A stretch of DNA of 64,000 bases from the NCBI RefSeq assembly GCF_023242475.1, contig NZ_JALJFG010000001.1:350242-414241 (forward strand), written 5' to 3'. The position numbers and the translations under genes were made by a program. Each line of letters opens with the position of its first letter. The stretch's first letter is position 1. Shown in pieces: positions 55,394-64,000 of this stretch. This stretch comes from Pseudomonas sp. MWU15-20650 (GTDB taxonomy: Bacteria > Pseudomonadota > Gammaproteobacteria > Pseudomonadales > Pseudomonadaceae). The notes under the pieces were generated by a model. The model saw nothing but the letters and a program-made list of their open reading frames with translations. It was not told the DNA's origin and made no database searches.

Positions 55394-56635
55394 ATGAAGC
55401 GTTTCTATGTGGTCCTGGTGCTGGCGATCGCGGTCGCTCTCGCGCTGGCTGTGGGTATCTCGAAGCACACGGGCTACGTGCTGATTACCTATCCCCATCT
55501 GCTGCATTACGAATCGAGCCTGTGGGCCACGCTGGTCGCGGTATTTGCCATCGGCCTGGCGATCTACCTGATCCGCGTAGTGTTCGGCTTGCTCACTGCC
55601 TCCGGTGGAGTGGTCAACCCGTGGTCGCGCCGCAACCGCAGTCGCCGAGTGCAGATCGCAATCGAGCAAGGCCAGATGGACCTCGCCGAGGGGCGCTGGG
55701 CCAGTGCTGAGCGCCACCTGCAACGCGCCGCAGAAGCGGAGCGTCAGCCGCTGCTGTACTACCTCGGCGCCGCCCGTGCGGCCAATGAACAGGGCCGTTA
55801 CGCAGAGTGCGATGGTTTGCTGGAGCGCGCCTTGGAGCGCCAGCCCCAGGCGGAGCTGGCGGTGGCCTTGAGTCATGCGCAATTGCAGATGGACCGTGGC
55901 GACACTGAAGGCGCCCTGGTCACTCTGCAGGCGATGCACGAACGTCACCCGCATAACGCGCAGGTCTTGCGACAGTTGCAACGCCTGCACCAACAGCGGG
56001 GCGATTGGTCATCGGTGATTCGCCTGTTGCCTGAGTTGCGCAAGGACAAAGTATTGCCTGCCAGCGAGCTGGCTGAGCTGGAGCGTCGTGCCTGGGGCGA
56101 GAACCTGAGCCTGGCAGCCCAACGTGAAGAGCAGGGTGAGGCGGGCTTGCAGTCTCTTGAGCGGGCATGGGAGCAACTGACTTCCGCCCAGCGCCAGGAG
56201 CCACAGCTGGTATTGGCGTATGCAGAACAGTTGCGTCGACTGGGCGCTGATGCCAAGGCCGAAGAAGCTCTGCGCGGTGCTATCAAACGTGGCTATGACA
56301 GCCACCTTATCCGGCTTTATGGCCTGCTGCGTGGTAGTGATCCGGCTCGTCAATTGAAGTTCGCCGAAGGCTGGCTCAAGGATCATCCGGGCGATGCCAG
56401 CCTGCTTCTGACGCTGGGCCGTCTGTGCTTGCAAAACAGTTTGTGGGGCAAAGCCCGGGACTACCTGGAAAGCAGCCTGCAAGCGCAACGCAATCCTGAG
56501 GCCTGTGCCGAATTGGCCCGCCTGCTGGCTCAGTTGGGGGATACCGAGCGCAGCAACCAGCTGTTTCAGGAAGGGTTAGGGATGCTCGATAACCGCCTGC
56601 TCGCCTCGCCGTTGCCAGTACCTGTGCGAGCTTGA
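55394..56635 (+). CDS. hemY: HemY membrane-anchored TPR protein
   Basis: The protein has 413 residues with two N-terminal transmembrane helices (FYVVLVLAIAVALALAVGIS; LWATLVAVFAIGLAIYLIRV) and TPR-like helical repeats to the end (MDLAEGRWASAERHLQRAAE, RGDTEGALVTLQAMHERHPH). This is proteobacterial HemY-N, not protoporphyrinogen oxidase; its role in haem synthesis is unclear. It starts six bases after hemX. Confidence 0.92.
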   Translation: MKRFYVVLVLAIAVALALAVGISKHTGYVLITYPHLLHYESSLWATLVAVFAIGLAIYLIRVVFGLLTASGGVVNPWSRRNRSRRVQIAIEQGQMDLAEGRWASAERHLQRAAEAERQPLLYYLGAARAANEQGRYAECDGLLERALERQPQAELAVALSHAQLQMDRGDTEGALVTLQAMHERHPHNAQVLRQLQRLHQQRGDWSSVIRLLPELRKDKVLPASELAELERRAWGENLSLAAQREEQGEAGLQSLERAWEQLTSAQRQEPQLVLAYAEQLRRLGADAKAEEALRGAIKRGYDSHLIRLYGLLRGSDPARQLKFAEGWLKDHPGDASLLLTLGRLCLQNSLWGKARDYLESSLQAQRNPEACAELARLLAQLGDTERSNQLFQEGLGMLDNRLLASPLPVPVRA

Positions 56636-56871
56636 AGTAGGAAAGGGTGAATGGGTTGGCTCAGACCTATCTGACGCCAATCCTTCAACCCCATGTAAAG
56701 GCTCGATTTAACGGGTGTCGCTATTAATTCCTACGTATTGTTAGGGCATTTCTTCCAGGTTCTGGCGGGATCTCCCTACGTTTTCGCGGAATTGTCTGCT
56801 CTAGGGCGTATTGAAAGGGGTCGGGCCTTTCCTCTACCGTAACGACCCATCTCTTGCAGTGCGGATAAACA

Positions 56872-57393
56872 ATGTCTTTGGCCCCCTTACGCTCCTTGTT
56901 TTTCCTGGCGTTCATGGCTGGTGCGCTGACGTTGGGCGCGTCGTTCTATCTGGAATACGGCGCACTGCTACAGCCTTGCTTCCTGTGCCAGGTACAGCGG
57001 CTGTTCCTCGCGACCTTTACGCTGATCAACTTGATTGCGGCTCTTCATAACCCAGGGCGCTCCGGCCTTTATCTGTATGGCCTGGCGAGCATCGGGTGTA
57101 CGTCGCTCGGCGCCATCACCGCCGGGCGCCAGGTGTTGCTGCAGAACGCCTTGTCAAACCAAGTCGCGGACTGCTGGCCCAGCTTGCAGCACATGATTGA
57201 GAACCTGTCGTTTTGGCAGGCGGTGAGGGCGGTCTTCAACGGTACGGTCGATTGCGTCGAGATCAACTGGACGTTGTTTGACCTGAGCCTTCCCGAGTGG
57301 AGCCTATTGTTCTTCGTCGCAATGTTGATTTTGGGCATCATGCAGTTTTCACGGTTGCTGCTCAGCCAACGTTTGCGCCTCACAAGGCCATGA
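56872..57393 (+). CDS. dsbB: Disulfide bond formation protein DsbB
   Basis: The protein has 173 residues, four membrane helices, the first redox pair in PCFLCQVQR (about 41-44) and the second pair in ADCWPS and VDCVE. It reoxidises DsbA and passes electrons to quinone. Located between hemY and algQ as in other pseudomonads. Confidence 0.94.
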   Translation: MSLAPLRSLFFLAFMAGALTLGASFYLEYGALLQPCFLCQVQRLFLATFTLINLIAALHNPGRSGLYLYGLASIGCTSLGAITAGRQVLLQNALSNQVADCWPSLQHMIENLSFWQAVRAVFNGTVDCVEINWTLFDLSLPEWSLLFFVAMLILGIMQFSRLLLSQRLRLTRP

Positions 57394-57588
57394 AAAAAAG
57401 GGTTCAGGTTGTAGGGCGGGATTAAACACTTGTATGAACTTTCTCTCCTGCGTACCTTGAAGCCATAGTCATGCGGGCATAATCTGGCCCGCACGCGTTA
57501 TCAAAACCGCTTGTCCGGCTGCTGCCTTATCCTTGAAGTGTTGCGCAGGCACACGGCAGCAGCGCCCCTATAGGGAAGAGAGATCATC

Positions 57589-58047
57589 ATGCTGGAAAGT
57601 TGTCAGAATGCTCAGGAACGCTGGGGTGGGGTGCACAAGCTGATCGACAGCTGGCTGAAGGCACGTCACGAACTGGTTCGGGCCTTTGATGCTCTCGGTG
57701 CCAAGCCCGAAGCATTGGCCGAGAATCGCAAGTTGTTGCAGGAGTTCTGCGGGCCTTTGGTGGACTACGTGTCTGCTGGCCATTTCGAAATCTATGAGCA
57801 ACTGACCGGCGAAGCGAAAGCCTTCAATGATAAGCGCGGCCTGGAGTTGGCCGAGACGATCTATCCGCGCATCGATGTGATCACCGAGAAGCTGTTGGCC
57901 TTCAACGATTTGTGTGATGAAGGCAAGTGTGTTGCTGAAAAATTCAAGGAACTCGGCGGTCTACTCCATGAGCGTTTCGAACTGGAAGATTGCCTGATCG
58001 AAGTGCTGCACACCGCTCACAAGCAAGAGGCTGCCGTCCAGGCCTGA
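57589..58047 (+). CDS. algQ: AlgQ/Rsd anti-sigma-70 factor
   Basis: A 152-residue all-helical protein beginning [20 protein letters not shown] with the conserved [20 protein letters not shown]. AlgQ binds region 4 of RpoD and shifts transcription in stationary phase; it affects alginate production. AAGAGAG lies about 7 bases upstream. A bidirectional terminator separates it from the convergent FKBP gene. Confidence 0.95.
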   Translation: MLESCQNAQERWGGVHKLIDSWLKARHELVRAFDALGAKPEALAENRKLLQEFCGPLVDYVSAGHFEIYEQLTGEAKAFNDKRGLELAETIYPRIDVITEKLLAFNDLCDEGKCVAEKFKELGGLLHERFELEDCLIEVLHTAHKQEAAVQA

Positions 58048-58063
58048 ACCTTGTCGGCGAGAT

Positions 58064-58097
58064 AAAAAACGGTGCGCATGTCGCACCGTTTTTTATT
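58064..58097. terminator. Bidirectional terminator between algQ and FKBP gene
   Basis: AAAAAACGGTGCG and CGCACCGTTTTTT form a strong symmetric stem with a five-base loop. Confidence 0.93.
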
Positions 58098-58100
58098 GGG

Positions 58101-58784
58101 TCAGTGGCGGGTGCCGAGCAGTTCGATCTCGAAGATCAACGGTGTGTACGGCGGGATCAATTCGCCTGCGCCGTCTGCGCCATAAGCCTGGGCGGAAGGA
58201 ATCACCAAGCGCCATTTCGCACCCACCGGCATCTGTTGCAACGCACTGCTCCAGCCACTGATCACGCTATCGAGGCGAAACCACTGCGGCTGGGTACTTT
58301 TGTCGAAGACGGTGCCATCGGGGAGCCGGCCTACGTATTTCACCTGCACCTCATCGCTGGCCAACGGCTTACTGCCGGTGCCGGGCGTCAATTCGGTGAG
58401 CAGGATGCCATCCTCCAATTCGCGTACACCACTGGCCGCTTTTTCCTGTGTTAAAAATTGCTGTTCGGCGGTGAGCGCTTTTTCGCTTTTTGGCGCTTGG
58501 GCGTCGGCGGCGGCTTGTGCTTCATGCTGCGCGAGGATCTGTTCGATGCGCGTGTTATCCAGCGCCAGAGGCTTGCCTTGATAGGCTTGCTTGAGGCCGT
58601 CGAGCAGGGCCTCGATCTGCAGGTCGGGGACTTCCTGGCGTAACCTTTCACCGAGGCTCGCGCCCAGGCTGTACGCAAGATCGTGGGGGGCCGGGACGGT
58701 GGTTTTTGGTGGCGACTGCTCGCTCGCATTGGCCACGCCAATTACCAAGCCAAGCACTAGAAAAAGGTAACGCGACATGGGCAT
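58101..58784 (-). CDS. FKBP-type peptidyl-prolyl isomerase, exported
   Basis: The protein has 227 residues: a signal peptide (SRYLFLVLGLVIGVANASE), an FKBP N-terminal dimerisation domain (LAYSLGASLGERLRQEVPDL) and an FKBP domain (VKYVGRLPDGTVFDKS, WSSALQQMPVGAKWRLVIPS, ELIPPYTPLIFEIEL). It resembles FkpA/FklB/Mip and should assist folding in the periplasm. Confidence 0.93.
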   Translation of the reverse strand: MPMSRYLFLVLGLVIGVANASEQSPPKTTVPAPHDLAYSLGASLGERLRQEVPDLQIEALLDGLKQAYQGKPLALDNTRIEQILAQHEAQAAADAQAPKSEKALTAEQQFLTQEKAASGVRELEDGILLTELTPGTGSKPLASDEVQVKYVGRLPDGTVFDKSTQPQWFRLDSVISGWSSALQQMPVGAKWRLVIPSAQAYGADGAGELIPPYTPLIFEIELLGTRH

Positions 58785-58970
58785 TCTCCCGGCGAAAGTG
58801 CGACGGATTATGCCAGTGTGGGTGCGTAAAAAGTGGCGCGGATTATGGTTATATCGATAAGAATTTTCTTACGGTGCAACGCAAGGCAAACGATACTGTC
58901 AACATGCCCTAGCGGCGGTAAGAGCAGAGGGCTAGTATGAGCCGCACCCACGTCAGCCAGGAGGTAAACC

Positions 58971-60179
58971 ATGTCGGCCAAACAGAAGCCTGTAAATACC
59001 CCGTTGCACTTACTCCAACAACTTTCGGGCAGCTTGCTCGAACATCTGGAAAGCGCGTGTTCTCAAGCCTTGGCCGATGCAGAAAAACTGCTCGCCAAGC
59101 TGGAAAAACAACGCGGTAAAGCGCAAGAAAAGCTGCATAAATCCCGCACCAAACTGCAAGACGCCGCTACTGCCGGCAAGGCCAAGGCACAAGCCAAAGC
59201 CAAAGACGCTGTCAAAGAACTTGAGGACCTGCTGGACGCTCTCAAGGATCGCCAAGCTGAAACCCGCAGCTACATTTCCCAGCTCAAAAAAGACGCTCAA
59301 GAAAGCCTGAAACTGGCTCAGGGTGTTGGTCGTGTGAAGGAAGCCGTAGCCAAAGTGCTGGGCGCTCGTACCCCAGCCAAAGCTGTTGCAGCGAAAGCGG
59401 CTACCAAGCCCGCTGCAAAAACCGCTGCTGCTAAGTCGGTCGCCAAGCCCGCTGCAAAAACCGCTGCTGCAAAACCAGCCGCCAAGCCAGTTGCAAAAAC
59501 CGCTACTGCAAAACCAGCCGCCAAGCCAGTTGCAAAAACCGCTACTGCAAAACCAGCCGCCAAGCCAGTTGCAAAAACTGCTGCTGCAAAGCCAGCCGCC
59601 AAGCCAGTTGCGAAAACCGCTGCTGCTAAGCCAGCCGCCAAGCCAGTTGCGAAAACCGCTGCTGCTAAGCCGGCCGCCAAGCCCGCTGCAAAAACCGCTG
59701 CTGCAAAACCAGCCGCCAAGCCCGCTGCAAAAACTGCTGCTGCTAAACCGGCCGCCAAGCCCGCTGCAAAAACTGCTGCTGCAAAACCAGCCGCCAAGCC
59801 CGCTGCAAAAACTGCTGCTGCTAAACCGGCCGCCAAGCCCGCTGCAAAAACTGCTGCTGCAAAACCGGCCGCCAAGCCAACGGCTAAACCTGTTGCTGCG
59901 AAGCCAGCCGTGAAGCCAGCTGCTAAACCTGCTGCTGCGAAGCCAGCTGTGAAGCCAGCCGCTAAACCTGCTGCTGCGAAGCCAGCCGTGAAGCCAGCTG
60001 CTAAACCTGCTGTTGCAAAGCCAGCCGCTAAGCCAGCTGTTGCCAAGCCTGCTGCTGCAAAGCCAGCCACTCCAGCAGCATCTGCCGCTACCCCGGCAGC
60101 GTCCAGCGCTCCAACCGCATCGGCCGGCAGCACACCTGCACCGGTCGCGCCAAGCACCACACCAACCAGCGCTTCCTAA
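58971..60179 (+). CDS. algP: Histone-like AlgP with Lys-Pro-Ala repeats
   Basis: The product has 402 residues: an N-terminal coiled coil (1-130) and a long basic repeat tail of KPAA-type units resembling eukaryotic histone H1. From residue 164 there are eleven 13-residue units (TAAAKPAAKPVAK and variants), then three PAAAKPAVKPAAK units and a Ser/Thr/Pro/Ala tail. AlgP (AlgR3) binds DNA and affects alginate genes. AGGAGG lies eight bases before the ATG. Confidence 0.95.
   Translation: MSAKQKPVNTPLHLLQQLSGSLLEHLESACSQALADAEKLLAKLEKQRGKAQEKLHKSRTKLQDAATAGKAKAQAKAKDAVKELEDLLDALKDRQAETRSYISQLKKDAQESLKLAQGVGRVKEAVAKVLGARTPAKAVAAKAATKPAAKTAAAKSVAKPAAKTAAAKPAAKPVAKTATAKPAAKPVAKTATAKPAAKPVAKTAAAKPAAKPVAKTAAAKPAAKPVAKTAAAKPAAKPAAKTAAAKPAAKPAAKTAAAKPAAKPAAKTAAAKPAAKPAAKTAAAKPAAKPAAKTAAAKPAAKPTAKPVAAKPAVKPAAKPAAAKPAVKPAAKPAAAKPAVKPAAKPAVAKPAAKPAVAKPAAAKPATPAASAATPAASSAPTASAGSTPAPVAPSTTPTSAS
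59460..60005 (+). repeat. Tandem 39-bp coding repeats in algP
   Basis: Eleven 39-bp units (59460-59888) and three related 39-bp units (59889-60005), all in frame. Several neighbours are nearly identical, so copy number can change by slippage without frameshift. Confidence 0.88.
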
Positions 60180-60643
60180 GTGCCGGTGGCCATGGCGCGC
60201 AGCTGCTGCAGCGCGTCGTGGTCAAGGTTGGCGGCATCCTCAGCCGCCAATCCTTCCAGCCACGGCTGTTGATCCGTCACCTCACCTGTCGGCCATCCTT
60301 GCGCCAGTGCTTCCAGACGCTTGAGCAATTGCCGCTCGGCCTCCAGCTCCAGGGCTTTGACACGCTCGCGTAACGCCGCCAAGGCTTCATCCTGTTGTGC
60401 CATGACTCGCCATTGCACGCGTAGCTGCCGCAACGGTGTGATGACCTTCGCCTGCCACGACCCGGCAAGTTGTTGCAGCGCCCGCAAGCGCTCGGGCTCA
60501 AGCGCTACACCGCGCTGTTCCAGCCACGCGCCACACAGCAACAGACACACATCTGCCCCTTGTTCCTGCAAACGCAGGCAAGCGGCCTCGACACCCGGGC
60601 GGGCGTAAAGCGAGAGGGCAAAGCTCCACAGGTCAGCGCACAT
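60176..60643 (-). CDS. TIGR02444 family protein
   Basis: A 155-residue protein from ATG 60643 (CADLWSFALSLYARPGVEAA), with QGADVCLLLCGAWLEQRGVA, typical of TIGR02444, a gammaproteobacterial family of unknown function. Its stop overlaps the end of algP by four bases on the opposite strand. It is divergent from the ABC-F gene. Confidence 0.85.
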   Translation of the reverse strand: MCADLWSFALSLYARPGVEAACLRLQEQGADVCLLLCGAWLEQRGVALEPERLRALQQLAGSWQAKVITPLRQLRVQWRVMAQQDEALAALRERVKALELEAERQLLKRLEALAQGWPTGEVTDQQPWLEGLAAEDAANLDHDALQQLRAMATGT

Positions 60644-60693
60644 ATTCACACCCAAGCCAGCGGCCAACGAAGCTGGTAGACTCCGCCGCCATT

Positions 60694-62604
60694 ATGATCC
60701 GACTTCAAAGCCTAACATTACAGCGTGGCCCGCAACGTCTTCTCGAAGACGCCGAGCTGACCCTGCACGCCGGTCACAAAGCCGGCCTGATCGGTGCCAA
60801 TGGCGCCGGTAAATCCACGTTGTTCGCCTTGTTGCTGGGTGAGCTGACCCCGGACTCCGGGGACTGCTTGCTGCCGGCCGACTGGCGTATCGCCCATATG
60901 CGCCAGGAGATCGATACCCTGGACCGCATCGCGATCGACTATGTGCTCGATGGCGACCTGCGTTTGCGGCAGGTGCAACACGACCTCGCCGAAGCCGAGA
61001 AAACCCAGGACGGTGCCGCCCAGGCCCGTCTGCACGCCGAATTGGACAGTGCCGACGGCTATACCGCCGATGCGCGTGCTCGCAAAATGCTCGCCGGCCT
61101 TGGTTTTACCAACGAACAGATGGACCGTCCGGTTGCCGACTTCTCCGGCGGCTGGCGTATGCGGCTCAATTTGGCCCAGGCGCTGATGTGTCCCTCGGAC
61201 CTGTTGCTGCTCGATGAGCCGACCAACCACTTGGACCTCGATGCGATCCTGTGGCTGGAAGACTTCCTCAAGAGCTACCAGGGCACCCTGCTGCTGATTT
61301 CCCACGATCGGGACTTCCTTGACGCCGTGGTCGACAATATCGCCCACGTCGAACAAAAGAAAATCACCCTCTACCGTGGCGGTTACACCGCGTTCGAACG
61401 TGCCCGTGCCGAGCGGCTGGCCCAACAGCAACAGGCTTACGAGAAGCAGCAGGCGCAACGTGCGCACATGGAAAGCTACATCGCCCGGTTCAAGGCCCAA
61501 GCCACCAAGGCCCGCCAGGCCCAGAGCCGGATCAAGGCCCTGGAACGCATGGAAGAGCTGTCAGCGGCCCACGTCGATTCGCCGTTCGACTTTGTATTCC
61601 GCGAGTCGGTGAAGATTTCCAGCCCGTTGCTGGATCTCTCGGATGCTCGCCTGGGTTATGGCGACAAAACCATCCTGGAGAAGGTCAAGCTGCAACTCAC
61701 CCCCGGCGCGCGTATCGGCCTGCTCGGCCCTAACGGCGCGGGCAAGTCGACGCTGATCAAGAACCTGTCGGGGGAGCTCGAGCCTCTGGCCGGTCGCCTG
61801 ACCCGTGGCGAGAACACGGTGGTGGGCTACTTCGCCCAGCACCAGTTGGACTCGCTTGATGCCAAGGCCAGCCCGTTGTTGCACCTGCAGCGCCTGGCGC
61901 CAACAGAGCGTGAACAGACCCTGCGCGACTTCCTCGGCGGTTTCGACTTCCGTGGTGCACGCATCGATGAGCCTGTGCTGAATTTCTCCGGTGGCGAAAA
62001 GGCCCGACTGGCCCTGGCCCTGATTGCCTGGGACCGGCCAAACCTGCTGTTGCTCGACGAACCGACCAACCACCTGGACCTGGAAATGCGCCTGGCGCTG
62101 ACCATGGCCCTGCAGGAGTTCAGTGGTGCGGTATTGGTGGTGTCTCACGATCGCCACTTGCTCAAGAGCACCACGGATAATTTCCTGTTGGTAGCGGATG
62201 GCAAAGTCGAAGAGTTCGACGGCGACCTGGACGATTACGCGCGCTGGCTGACGGATTATCGCCTGCGTAATGCGCCGGCCAGCAACACCCCGGTCAACCC
62301 GGATAAAACCGACAAGAAAGCCCAGCGCCAAGCCGCCGCCGCGCTGCGCCAGCAGTTGGCGCCGCACAAGCGCGAAGCCGACAAGCTGGAAGCCGAGCTG
62401 GGCAAGGTGCACGAGCGCCTGGCCAAGATCGAAACCAGCCTGGGCGACAGCGCGGTGTATGAGGCGGCACGCAAGGATGAGTTGCGTGACCTGTTGGCCG
62501 AGCAAGCCAAGCTCAAGGTGCGTGAAGGGCAGTTGGAGGAGACCTGGATGGAGGCCCTCGAACTGCTGGAAACCCTGCAAGCGGAGCTGGAGGCGCTGTC
62601 CTGA
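60694..62604 (+). CDS. ABC-F family ATPase (YheS/Uup-like)
   Basis: The protein has 636 residues with two ATP-binding cassettes: Walker A GANGAGKST (about 35-43) and GPNGAGKST (about 347-355), signatures FSGGWRMRL and FSGGEKARLAL, and Walker B LLLLDEPTNHLD twice. No membrane domain; a linker (about 240-290) and C-terminal coiled coil (about 540-630) are present. ABC-F proteins act on ribosomes; the close relative YheS is meant by position and length. Confidence 0.93.
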   Translation: MIRLQSLTLQRGPQRLLEDAELTLHAGHKAGLIGANGAGKSTLFALLLGELTPDSGDCLLPADWRIAHMRQEIDTLDRIAIDYVLDGDLRLRQVQHDLAEAEKTQDGAAQARLHAELDSADGYTADARARKMLAGLGFTNEQMDRPVADFSGGWRMRLNLAQALMCPSDLLLLDEPTNHLDLDAILWLEDFLKSYQGTLLLISHDRDFLDAVVDNIAHVEQKKITLYRGGYTAFERARAERLAQQQQAYEKQQAQRAHMESYIARFKAQATKARQAQSRIKALERMEELSAAHVDSPFDFVFRESVKISSPLLDLSDARLGYGDKTILEKVKLQLTPGARIGLLGPNGAGKSTLIKNLSGELEPLAGRLTRGENTVVGYFAQHQLDSLDAKASPLLHLQRLAPTEREQTLRDFLGGFDFRGARIDEPVLNFSGGEKARLALALIAWDRPNLLLLDEPTNHLDLEMRLALTMALQEFSGAVLVVSHDRHLLKSTTDNFLLVADGKVEEFDGDLDDYARWLTDYRLRNAPASNTPVNPDKTDKKAQRQAAAALRQQLAPHKREADKLEAELGKVHERLAKIETSLGDSAVYEAARKDELRDLLAEQAKLKVREGQLEETWMEALELLETLQAELEALS

Positions 62605-63176
62605 TGGAAGCGTTGCAGCTGCCATTGCCGGCACAGTGGATCGGACCTGTTTGGGTGGGTGTGCAGATCGTGCTGATCCTGCTGGCCGGCTACTTCGCCC
62701 AGCGTTTCGTGGCCAAATGCCTGAAGCGCCTGGGTGAGCGCTACCCGTTCCCGCCTCAGTTGCTGATGCCCCTGCGCGGTGGTTTGCGCTGGTTGATAAT
62801 GGGCAGTGCACTGATCTTTGTGCTGGAGCGCCTGGGCGTATCCGCCACGGTACTGTGGACGGCGCTGTCGGGGTTTGTGGCGGTTGCCGCAGTGGCGTTC
62901 TTTGCCATGTGGTCGGTGCTGTCCAACCTGCTGTGTGCCATTCTGATCTTTACTGTCGGACCGTTTCGTCTCGGCGATATCGTCGAGCTGGTGGATACCG
63001 TCGACAAGCCGGGCGTCAAAGGCCGGGTAGTGGCGATCAACCTGCTCTACACCACCCTGATCGAGGTGGAGGAAGCGGGGACAGGCAGCGTAATGGTGCA
63101 GGTGCCCAACAGCCTGTTCTTCCAGCGTTCGGTTCGGCGCTGGCGCGATCACGGCGTCATCCCGGGCGACCGTTAG
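62604..63176 (+). CDS. Small MscS-type mechanosensitive channel protein
   Basis: The protein has 190 residues with three membrane segments (VGVQIVLILLAGYFAQRFV; LRWLIMGSALIFVLERLGV; FVAVAAVAFFAMWSVLSNLL, the pore-lining TM3-like helix) and the MscS beta domain (FRLGDIVELVDTVDKPGVKG). It lacks the large C-terminal portal. The ATG shares one base with the ABC-F stop, so the two are coupled. Confidence 0.85.
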   Translation: MEALQLPLPAQWIGPVWVGVQIVLILLAGYFAQRFVAKCLKRLGERYPFPPQLLMPLRGGLRWLIMGSALIFVLERLGVSATVLWTALSGFVAVAAVAFFAMWSVLSNLLCAILIFTVGPFRLGDIVELVDTVDKPGVKGRVVAINLLYTTLIEVEEAGTGSVMVQVPNSLFFQRSVRRWRDHGVIPGDR

Positions 63177-63262
63177 CATTCACCTCTAAAAAATCTATAG
63201 CCAGTCATTGGTCGGCAGAGTTAGCTTAAGGCACAACTGCGAATTCCATACTGAGGTGTGTA

Positions 63263-63895
63263 ATGGCTCTCGACACGTGGCTGGCCTTTTTCCTGGCCAG
63301 TTGGATCATTTCCCTTTCCCCCGGCGCAGGTGCCATCGCCTCGATGTCCAGCGGCCTGCAATACGGTTTTATACGCGGCTACTGGAATGCCATCGGCCTG
63401 CAACTGGGCCTGGCGATGCAAATTGCCGTTGTCGCGGGTGGCCTGGGTGCCATTCTGGCGGCGTCGTCGACGGCGTTTTATGCGATCAAATGGTTCGGCG
63501 TGGCGTATCTGGTGTACCTGGCGATCAAGCAATGGCGTGCCTTGCCCATGGACATGACCGATGACACGGCCGTGCGCCCGATCGGCAAACCGATGGCGAT
63601 GATGTTCCGTGGCTTCCTGGTCAACGCCAGCAACCCCAAGGCCCTGGTGTTCATGCTGGCGGTGCTGCCGCAGTTCGTGAATCCGCAGGCGCCGTTGTTG
63701 ATCCAGTACCTGATCCTGGGCGCGACGATGATCAGCGTCGATATGATTGTGATGGCGGGGTATACGGGGCTGGCGTCGAAAGTCTTGCGCCTGTTGCGCA
63801 CCCCCAAGCAGCAAAAACGCGTGAACCGTACGTTTGCCGGGCTGTTCGTGGGGGCGGCGGCTTTTCTCGCCAGCTTGCATCGCGCAACGGCCTGA
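63263..63895 (+). CDS. LysE/RhtB family amino-acid exporter
   Basis: The exporter has 210 residues and about six membrane helices. The family signature is near the N terminus (LSPGAGAIASMSSGLQYG) with LVYLAIKQWRA-like region and GFLVNASNPKALVFMLAVLP. Substrate unknown. Confidence 0.9.
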   Translation: MALDTWLAFFLASWIISLSPGAGAIASMSSGLQYGFIRGYWNAIGLQLGLAMQIAVVAGGLGAILAASSTAFYAIKWFGVAYLVYLAIKQWRALPMDMTDDTAVRPIGKPMAMMFRGFLVNASNPKALVFMLAVLPQFVNPQAPLLIQYLILGATMISVDMIVMAGYTGLASKVLRLLRTPKQQKRVNRTFAGLFVGAAAFLASLHRATA

Positions 63896-63912
63896 CTGAC
63901 GAAACCGGATCA

Positions 63913-64000
63913 AAATGTGGGAGGGGGCTTGCTCCCGATGGCGGTGGTTCAGCGACAGATAATCTGGCTGACACACTGCTATCGGGAGCAAGCCCCCTCC
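63913..64000. repeat. REPIN, cut by the window end
   Basis: AATGTGGGAGGGGGCTTGCT and, after about 50 bases, the inverted copy ending GGGAGCAAGCCCCCTCC at the last base; same family as 3772-3867. Confidence 0.88.

Noticed and set aside
59460..60005. CRISPR-like regular repeats
   Set aside because: Repeats are contiguous, in frame and encode the AlgP tail; there are no spacers.
59318..60160. Ala/Gly/Leu-rich minus-strand frame opposite algP
   Set aside because: Mirror of the KPAA repeats; not a real protein.

Overview
The window is a chromosomal segment of a Pseudomonas, most likely of the P. fluorescens group. The host gene order (dadX, XRE-cupin regulator, cytochrome c5, xpt, rep, proE-like, MATE, LysR ... 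yifB, ubiK, glnK, amtB, yjbQ, sutA, yigB-like, xerC, DUF484, dapF, lysA, lppL, cyaY, rnk, cyaA, argH, algR, hemC, hemD, hemX, hemY, dsbB, algQ, FKBP, algP, ABC-F) follows, as I remember it, the dadX-to-algP region of P. aeruginosa (roughly PA5302 down to PA5250). The intergenic palindromes built on GTGGGAGGGGGCTTGCTCCC are the REP/REPIN type common in fluorescent pseudomonads.

Layout. 1-14772 is ordinary chromosome: amino-acid, cytochrome, purine salvage and helicase genes, a c-di-GMP enzyme, a MATE exporter, a chemoreceptor and a TetR/membrane-protein pair with tandem palindromic operators. At 14841-35328 the gene yifB (comM) is cut in two by a complete Tn7-like transposon of 18,991 bp (15497-34487). 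The element has 14-bp perfect terminal inverted repeats (TGTAGGCTTTCGAA) and a 5-bp target duplication (CCCGC). yifB also carries a separate frameshift. 35660-63895 is again conserved chromosome: nitrogen regulation (glnK-amtB), sutA, the lysA/dapF/xerC cluster, cyaA, argH, algR and the haem genes, algQ/algP, ABC-F and LysE genes.

Inside the transposon, the left side has a tight operon tnsA-tnsB-tnsC-tniQ plus a zinc-ribbon-rich fifth gene, followed on the other strand by a TnsE-like gene and a small gene. This resembles the five-gene comM-targeting elements (AbaR/Tn6022 type) of Acinetobacter. The cargo is more A+T rich and looks like a defence island. Six co-directional, nearly abutting genes (24312-30816) encode an AAA ATPase, a large subtilase, a TIR protein, a ThsB-like TIR protein, a caspase-like protease and a second subtilase. 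The first two match the IetAS pair. TIR plus caspase matches the logic of type IV Thoeris, here with a second TIR and an extra S8 protease. A separate TIR protein fused to a beta-rich carboxypeptidase-regulatory-like region follows. On the opposite strand comes a short reverse transcriptase whose start overlaps a 53-residue membrane-type micro-ORF, preceded by about 530 bp of apparently non-coding sequence. Next to the right end lie a 64-codon ORF and a decayed subtilase fragment, a trace of earlier cargo turnover.

The best candidate for an undescribed system is the AAA / subtilase / TIR / TIR / caspase / subtilase run, readable as a nucleotide-signalled protease cascade. The second is the micro-ORF/reverse transcriptase module. 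All functions of cargo genes are inferred from motifs read by eye; no searches were run.
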